A DNA stretch of 26,911 nucleotides. It comes from an uncultured Erysipelotrichaceae bacterium. Lineage in GTDB: Bacteria; Bacillota_I; Bacilli_A; RF39; UBA660. The DNA is taken from assembly GCA_902783435.1 (NCBI GenBank), contig CACZQV010000004.1:1-26911 (forward strand), written 5' to 3'. Shown here piece after piece: positions 23,139 through 26,911 of the stretch. Every line of letters starts with the position of its first letter. Positions within the stretch are counted from its first letter, which is position 1. The notes under the pieces are model-generated. The model was not told the DNA's origin, did not search any database, and saw only the letters and a program-made list of their open reading frames with translations. The position numbers and the translations under genes are program-made.

Positions 23139-23188
23139 TAACATTCCTCCATTTATAAATGAAACAGTACAAGTCACATGTAGCGATT

Positions 23189-23220
23189 ATTATAACAAAA
23201 AAAGACTAGATTTTCTAGTC
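23189..23220 (-). promoter_or_regulatory. Fused terminator (Sm-like gene) and helicase promoter
   Basis: A 7-bp stem GACTAGA / TCTAGTC (23214-23220, 23204-23210) with a 3-base loop is followed by seven T, then TG-T-TATAAT with hexamer 23189-23194. The initial transcribed sequence CTACATGTGA (23174-23183) is identical, at the same offset from the -10, to that of the surface-protein operon (5524-5533). Confidence 0.8.
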
Positions 23221-23230
23221 ATTTAGTTTA

Positions 23231-23416
23231 TTATTTAACTTCTATTGTTTGAATATATTTTATATTAATCATTGAATCATCTTCAAATACTATAAAATTA
23301 TCATCATAAGCAACCATAACACCTTCATATGTTGTAGAATAAAGAGCACGTGTCATTACATCACTATATAAAGCTACTTTAACTTTAATTTTTTTATTTA
23401 ATAATCTATTTAACAT
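23231..23416 (-). CDS. Small Sm/Hfq-like protein candidate
   Basis: 61 aa. The strand pattern fits a short Sm-like barrel: KIKVKVALYS, then YEGVMVAYDDN, FIVFEDD and INIKYIQTIEV, with the Gly and Asp/Asn-Phe at positions expected for the Sm1 motif and the I-x-x-I ending for Sm2. Hfq and LSm proteins use this fold to bind RNA. The N-terminal Hfq helix is very short here and the RNA-binding Gln/Lys-His signature is absent, so it is not a normal Hfq. It is the last gene of the HAD-PnuC operon (19-nt gap, SD AAGGAGG). The assignment rests on pattern only. Confidence 0.6.
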   Translation of the reverse strand: MLNRLLNKKIKVKVALYSDVMTRALYSTTYEGVMVAYDDNFIVFEDDSMINIKYIQTIEVK

Positions 23417-23435
23417 GTTATCCTCCTTAATTTCA

Positions 23436-24116
23436 TTATATTTTCTTTTGTATTTTTTCTAGTCTTTGCCAATTATATAATCCATATATATCATTTATAA
23501 AATTGATTATAGGATTTATAAACATTGGAAATAATAATAAATTACCTTTTACTACAGGTATTCCCCATAGTGACATTAAAATTATATCATTAATTAAGTA
23601 ACAGCTAAAACTATATTTACTTCTTCTAACTTGAAAATACATTGCTAACATACTGATTAAAACAGATGTTGTAGATATAATAAGTTCATTTGTATTAAAA
23701 TATTTTAATAGATAATATATACCAATATATATAATAATTGAAACAGGTATAATACTTAATACTTCTTTTTTCTTTATTCTATTTATTTCTACGGAATTAG
23801 TTTCAGTATTTTTATGTTTAGCCCATGAAATAATTCCAAGTATATACATAGGTAACATAATTACTAAGTATATTAATACTTCACCATAATATTTATTTCT
23901 AAATGATACAACTGAATATAAAGCTGTGATCAATAAACCGAATACTTGTCCTAAGTTTTTACCTTTAGCATGAAGAAAAGCAGTAATTACACCTACTACA
24001 GAACAAGATGTGGTTAATATATCAGATTTAAATATAATTCCAACTAAACCAATTATAAATATACTTCCAAACAAAAGAGTTTTTTCAAATTTTGTCCATC
24101 CTTTAAATAATTTCAT
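23436..24116 (-). CDS. pnuC: PnuC-family nicotinamide riboside transporter
   Basis: 226 aa with seven or so membrane segments. Conserved PnuC features are present: the GVITAFLHAKGK...GLLITALYS helix pair, a Tyr/Phe-rich region with YYGEV, and the C-terminal NFINDIYGLYNW. The family takes up nicotinamide riboside by facilitated diffusion for NAD synthesis; some members carry other vitamins (thiamine, riboflavin), so substrate should be treated as likely. It follows a HAD nucleotidase (17-nt gap, SD AGGAG) and precedes the Sm-like gene, in one operon. No NRPS-type kinase (NadR/Nrk) is seen nearby. Confidence 0.92.
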   Translation of the reverse strand: MKLFKGWTKFEKTLLFGSIFIIGLVGIIFKSDILTTSCSVVGVITAFLHAKGKNLGQVFGLLITALYSVVSFRNKYYGEVLIYLVIMLPMYILGIISWAKHKNTETNSVEINRIKKKEVLSIIPVSIIIYIGIYYLLKYFNTNELIISTTSVLISMLAMYFQVRRSKYSFSCYLINDIILMSLWGIPVVKGNLLLFPMFINPIINFINDIYGLYNWQRLEKIQKKI

Positions 24117-24133
24117 TATAATTCTCCTAATAG

Positions 24134-24724
24134 TTATTTATTATTATCAAGATTAGTAATTTCTTGAAAGAATTGATCCATATTATATATATTTATAATT
24201 TTATCATCTTTAAAATCTAAATTGAAATTATTCATCGCAATAAAAGTTTTTATACCTAATTCTTTTACTGCTGAAACTGTTTTTATTGAATCATCCATAA
24301 ATGCATCTATATTATGTTCTTTACAGAATGCTTTTTTATCATGAATATCTAGATTTAATTCATCATATGGTATTTCATATTTATTTAACCATTCTGTAGT
24401 AATTCTATGAGCTTCACCTTCTCCACCACATTCTTTATCATTTCGTACTGTAATAAAGATTATTTTGTGTCCTTCTTCTCTTAATTTTTCTAGTACTTCT
24501 TTAACATTTTCTTTAGGTTCTATTTCTTTTAATGCATCTAGATAGTATGTTCTGAAGAAAGTATATACTTCATCATCATCCCATCCATATACTTCAGAAA
24601 AATTATTAGTATCACGTTTTAATAATTTTCTATTACCATGTTCTTTATTATAAATATCTGCATATTTCATTAATACTCTATTTGTATAACATATCGTATC
24701 ATCTATATCTAATCCTATTCTCAT
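24134..24724 (-). CDS. HAD-superfamily 5'-nucleotidase-like phosphatase
   Basis: 196 aa from the ATG at 24724 (MRIGLDIDDT). GGAGG lies 11 nt upstream; the alternative ATG 18 nt earlier overlaps that site itself, so it is less likely. Motif I is DIDDT (Asp6, Asp8), motif II FITVRN (around 90), motif III Lys in DKKAFC and motif IV FMDDS. The layout is that of the NT5C/YqfW-type nucleotidases. It is the first gene of an operon with PnuC and the Sm-like gene, so its substrate may be a nicotinamide or other nucleotide, but that is inference from context. Confidence 0.87.
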   Translation of the reverse strand: MRIGLDIDDTICYTNRVLMKYADIYNKEHGNRKLLKRDTNNFSEVYGWDDDEVYTFFRTYYLDALKEIEPKENVKEVLEKLREEGHKIIFITVRNDKECGGEGEAHRITTEWLNKYEIPYDELNLDIHDKKAFCKEHNIDAFMDDSIKTVSAVKELGIKTFIAMNNFNLDFKDDKIINIYNMDQFFQEITNLDNNK

Positions 24725-24752
24725 TGTGTTTATAACCTCCATTCAAATTATA

Positions 24753-25013
24753 TTAGAAACTGTTTTCTCTAGTCTTTTGTTTAGTTTTAGGAATATCTTG
24801 ATTTATAGTCATTATTCTTTTTGAAATACTATTTTCAAAAAAATTTCTTATAGCTTTAAAATACATTGCTTCAGCTTCACCACAAAATAAGCATCTTCCA
24901 GTTTCATCTAGTGTATCCATTTTAGTAATACCGCTTGCGGCTTCTTCTACTAGTAAATTTATAAATTGTTCTCTCTTTAATTTATATTCTTTTGTGTCTC
25001 TTTTATATTTCAT
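24753..25013 (-). CDS. Unknown 86-aa protein with a CxxC motif
   Basis: Small basic protein, mainly helical: helix 1 (about 3-28), then GRCLFCGEAEAMYF (39-52) with a single Cys-x-x-Cys, then another helix. The single CxxC could bind metal in a dimer. The tail TKQKTRENSF derives from a GACTAG terminator arm whose hairpin has been lost. It starts with SD AGGTGAT after the promoter at 25030-25035. Its stop codon overlaps a TATAAT at 24747-24752 that may serve the HAD-PnuC operon. Not recognised. Confidence 0.72.
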   Translation of the reverse strand: MKYKRDTKEYKLKREQFINLLVEEAASGITKMDTLDETGRCLFCGEAEAMYFKAIRNFFENSISKRIMTINQDIPKTKQKTRENSF

Positions 25014-25029
25014 AGTATCACCTGATTTT

Positions 25030-25060
25030 ATTATATCAAAAAAACTAGATTTCTCTAGTC
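25030..25060 (-). promoter_or_regulatory. Fused terminator (surface protein) and promoter (25013 gene)
   Basis: Stem ACTAGA / TCTAGT (25054-25059, 25044-25049) with a 4-base loop is followed by a seven-base T-run, then TG-A-TATAAT with hexamer 25030-25035. It is another GACTAG family member. Confidence 0.78.
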
Positions 25061-25068
25061 ATTTTTTA

Positions 25069-26661
25069 TTAATTAAAGTTTTTCTTTTTAGTATATATTC
25101 CTATACTAGAAAGACCTATAATACTTAATCCTAACATTGAGATATATAGCATTATATTATCTCCTGTTTTTGGATTTACTAGTTTTTCTGTATTACTTGT
25201 TTTTTCTTTTATTGTTAAAGTTGTAGTTGCGGAACCATCTGAATATACAAATGTAATATTATGTACTCCTGATGATAATGTAGATAAGTATTCTTTCTTT
25301 AAAGTTAGAATTGTACTTCCTTCTTCTACTGTATAATTACTTGAATCAATTATATTTTTTCCATCTTTAATACTTTGTAAATCATTAATTGGTCCATTAC
25401 ATTTAATTACTATATCTTTATTTTCAAATGTTTGGTCTTTTCCTTCAATTATTTCATAATTATAGCTCCACTTAGCTTTTAAATTTACTATTCCTGTTAA
25501 TTGATTATCAAAATTATATTCTTCTCCATTTTCAGTAAACCAACCTAAGAAAGTATAATTTTCTTTAGTAGGATTTGCTGGTTTTACAGCTTTATATACT
25601 TCATCATCACCAAAATATTCTTGTGTATCTACTGTAGATCCACCATCTGTATCAAATGTTACTCTATACATTAAATCTATTTTATATGGTTCAGTATCAG
25701 TACCTCTACCTTCAGTAAAATAAGTATTATCCTTTAAATAAATTGTTGGGAATACATGTTCTCTCATATATGCGTGCATTGATTGAAGAACGCTACTATA
25801 AGTTACTATAGTATATACTTGATATCCATTATCTTCTGCTGCCTTTGGACTCATAGTCCAGTACGCAATTTCATTATTTATTAACCATGCTTGCGCTTTA
25901 CATCCTGTAGATTTCCAACTATTATGGTTTGTTGATAAACATTGTTCTCTTGAAATACCTTGACTATTACCAACTGTATTAAATATATCACTAATTGAAG
26001 GTAATCCAACTTTACCAACCCATGAAGTTGTACGTTCAACTGTATCATTACAATTACTATATCCAGGATTAGGACAATATTTAGGAATTATATTACCTTT
26101 CTCTCTATCATAAAAATTAATTGGATTCATTTGAGTAGAAGTATCTCCATATATTTGGTTTCCATCAAAATTTACAGTTCCATAATGCCATACAGTATTT
26201 TCTTCAATAAATTTTTGTGCATCATTTTTAATTACTTTTGAACGATCAAATTCTAGTATTTTTTCTAATTTAAATAAACTATACCATTTTGGATTTTCTG
26301 TTAATGTTGTATCTAAGTAATCACTATTTAACTCTTGCATTAACTTAGATTGGCTCCATTCATTTGTACCACTACCATTATTTATACCTGCTTCTGATGT
26401 ATCATATGAATATTTACCTAAAGATTCATATCTAACGATTTTAAGTTTTCCATTAAATACACCAATTATTCTCCATAATTCATTATTATAATATATATAA
26501 TTATCTGGATTTGCTCCTATATATCTAGGATTGGAATCAGAATCATCAGCTATAACAATATCTTCATCAGTAATACTTGAAACATATTCTCCACCAGTTT
26601 GTTGTGCATATACACCTACTGGAATAAAAAGTAATGCAATTGCTAGTAAAAATTTCTTCAT
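25069..26661 (-). CDS. Secreted cell-wall protein with Flg_new repeat and NPKTGD sorting signal
   Basis: 530 aa from the ATG at 26661, which has AGAGGTG upstream. A Sec signal peptide (1-19) has likely cleavage after Val-Tyr-Ala. Residues about 50-320 form a Trp/Tyr-rich domain (ELWRIIGVF..., AYWTMSPKA, FPTIYLK) of the kind labelled DUF6273, a weak call. A Listeria-Bacteroides (Flg_new/InlB-type) repeat follows at about 332-398 (VTFDTDGG ... GWFTENG). An X2/Ig-like beta domain is at about 401-485. The end is a sortase-type signal: NPKTGD (496-501), a membrane segment (503-522) and KKK. NPKTG in place of LPXTG suggests a variant sortase, not encoded in this window. Single gene, promoter at 26687. 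Confidence 0.9.
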   Translation of the reverse strand: MKKFLLAIALLFIPVGVYAQQTGGEYVSSITDEDIVIADDSDSNPRYIGANPDNYIYYNNELWRIIGVFNGKLKIVRYESLGKYSYDTSEAGINNGSGTNEWSQSKLMQELNSDYLDTTLTENPKWYSLFKLEKILEFDRSKVIKNDAQKFIEENTVWHYGTVNFDGNQIYGDTSTQMNPINFYDREKGNIIPKYCPNPGYSNCNDTVERTTSWVGKVGLPSISDIFNTVGNSQGISREQCLSTNHNSWKSTGCKAQAWLINNEIAYWTMSPKAAEDNGYQVYTIVTYSSVLQSMHAYMREHVFPTIYLKDNTYFTEGRGTDTEPYKIDLMYRVTFDTDGGSTVDTQEYFGDDEVYKAVKPANPTKENYTFLGWFTENGEEYNFDNQLTGIVNLKAKWSYNYEIIEGKDQTFENKDIVIKCNGPINDLQSIKDGKNIIDSSNYTVEEGSTILTLKKEYLSTLSSGVHNITFVYSDGSATTTLTIKEKTSNTEKLVNPKTGDNIMLYISMLGLSIIGLSSIGIYTKKKNFN

Positions 26662-26686
26662 TTTATACACCTCTTCTATTATTAAC

Positions 26687-26695
26687 ATTATACCA
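26687..26695 (-). promoter_or_regulatory. Extended -10 of the surface-protein gene
   Basis: TG-G-TATAAT on the minus strand, hexamer at 26687-26692. No good -35. Leader of about 20 nt to the ATG at 26661. Confidence 0.6.
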
Positions 26696-26764
26696 TAGAG
26701 TTATCTATTTTTATTGTACTATTTTATATATTTTTAAAGAAATGTAAATCATCGTAAGATTACT

Positions 26765-26791
26765 AAAAAAGATGAAATTTTTTCTCATCTT
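26765..26791 (-). terminator. Intrinsic terminator for a gene entering from the right edge
   Basis: Stem AAGATGA / TCATCTT (26785-26791, 26769-26775) with a 9-base loop is followed by a six-base T-run. It shows that transcription arrives from the right. The 72 bases between it and the next promoter hold nothing else I can identify. Confidence 0.75.
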
Positions 26792-26823
26792 AATGTACGG
26801 GAATATCTTAATATGACGAGCTA

Positions 26824-26911
26824 TTACTTTGAAACTATTTCATATGCTAAATCAGAAATCCAATGTGGAATAATTGATCCATATATTGAATTTGTTTTCA
26901 TATAAATAAAA
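26824..26911 (-). CDS. C-terminal end of an unrecognised gene, cut by the window
   Basis: An open frame enters from the right edge and ends in TAA at 26824-26826. The visible 28 residues include IYGSIIPHWISDLAYEIVSK. The codons look natural and a terminator follows 33 bases on. The possible in-frame ATG (MKTNS) has no ribosome site, so the frame probably continues beyond the window. In another frame just past the stop there are residues HIKIFPYIKMRK, so the gene may have been shortened by a frameshift. Confidence 0.35.
   Translation of the reverse strand, partial: FIYMKTNSIYGSIIPHWISDLAYEIVSK

Noticed and set aside
26813..26905. Plus-strand mini-ORF (MTSYYFETIS...) of 30 codons near the right edge
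   Set aside because: No SD; it lies opposite a minus-strand frame followed by a proper terminator, and all other genes are on the minus strand.

Overview
The window is a very AT-rich bacterial chromosome segment in which every gene I can support lies on the minus strand. Numbers below run left to right, so transcription runs right to left. Bacterial gene architecture is clear: Shine-Dalgarno (SD) sites of the AGGAG or GGGGG type, sigma-A type promoters (often extended -10), intrinsic terminators, and a tRNA-Ile2(CAT) gene. TGA is a stop (the Smr gene ends in TGA) and Trp is TGG, so the code is the standard bacterial one, not the Mycoplasma one. A BceAB/LolCDE-like ABC system with a two-component pair, Flg_new/NPKTG surface proteins and very AT-rich codons suggest an uncultured low-GC Firmicutes (Bacilli, gut RF39/Mollicutes-like lineage). 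That assignment is inference.

Layout. 1-170: tRNA-Leu(UAG) and tRNA-Ile2(CAU). 244-660: an unknown 138-aa protein with a perfect consensus promoter and a possible hairpin switch in its leader. 788-5504: a two-gene operon of large single-pass surface proteins that share a small Tyr/Asp/Gly-Asn module, repeated five times with paired cysteines in the first gene. 5564-6704: a PfkB-family sugar kinase and a small Smr-domain protein. 6765-11874: response regulator, histidine kinase, ABC ATPase and FtsX-type permease, with TTTAAG-type operator repeats between kinase and ATPase. 11918-12427: a HAD phosphatase. 12482-16274: a five-gene operon of ABC-2 exporter ATPase and permease, P-loop kinase-like protein, membrane-anchored chagasin-like inhibitor and a short WYL regulator. 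16333-16613: non-coding, ending in an orphan terminator, a candidate structured RNA. 16626-17667: XRE regulator plus unknown partner. 17733-19329: a divergent sigma-70-like protein behind an unknown gene. 19392-20282: SAM methyltransferase. 20319-23138: superfamily 2 helicase with five helicase-associated repeats. 23231-24724: HAD nucleotidase, PnuC nicotinamide riboside transporter and an Sm-like small protein. 24753-25013: small CxxC protein. 25069-26661: a secreted, sortase-type surface protein. 26824 to the right edge: the tail of an unrecognised, possibly broken gene.

The most distinctive feature is between genes. Intrinsic terminators overlap the 3' end of the upstream gene (the stop codon often sits in the hairpin), and the downstream gene's promoter begins inside or directly after the same hairpin. 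From about 11.9 to 25.1 kb many of these terminators are variants of one GACTAG/CTAGTC stem, whose 5' arm encodes a shared Lys-Gln-Lys-Thr-Arg/Lys tail on several unrelated proteins.
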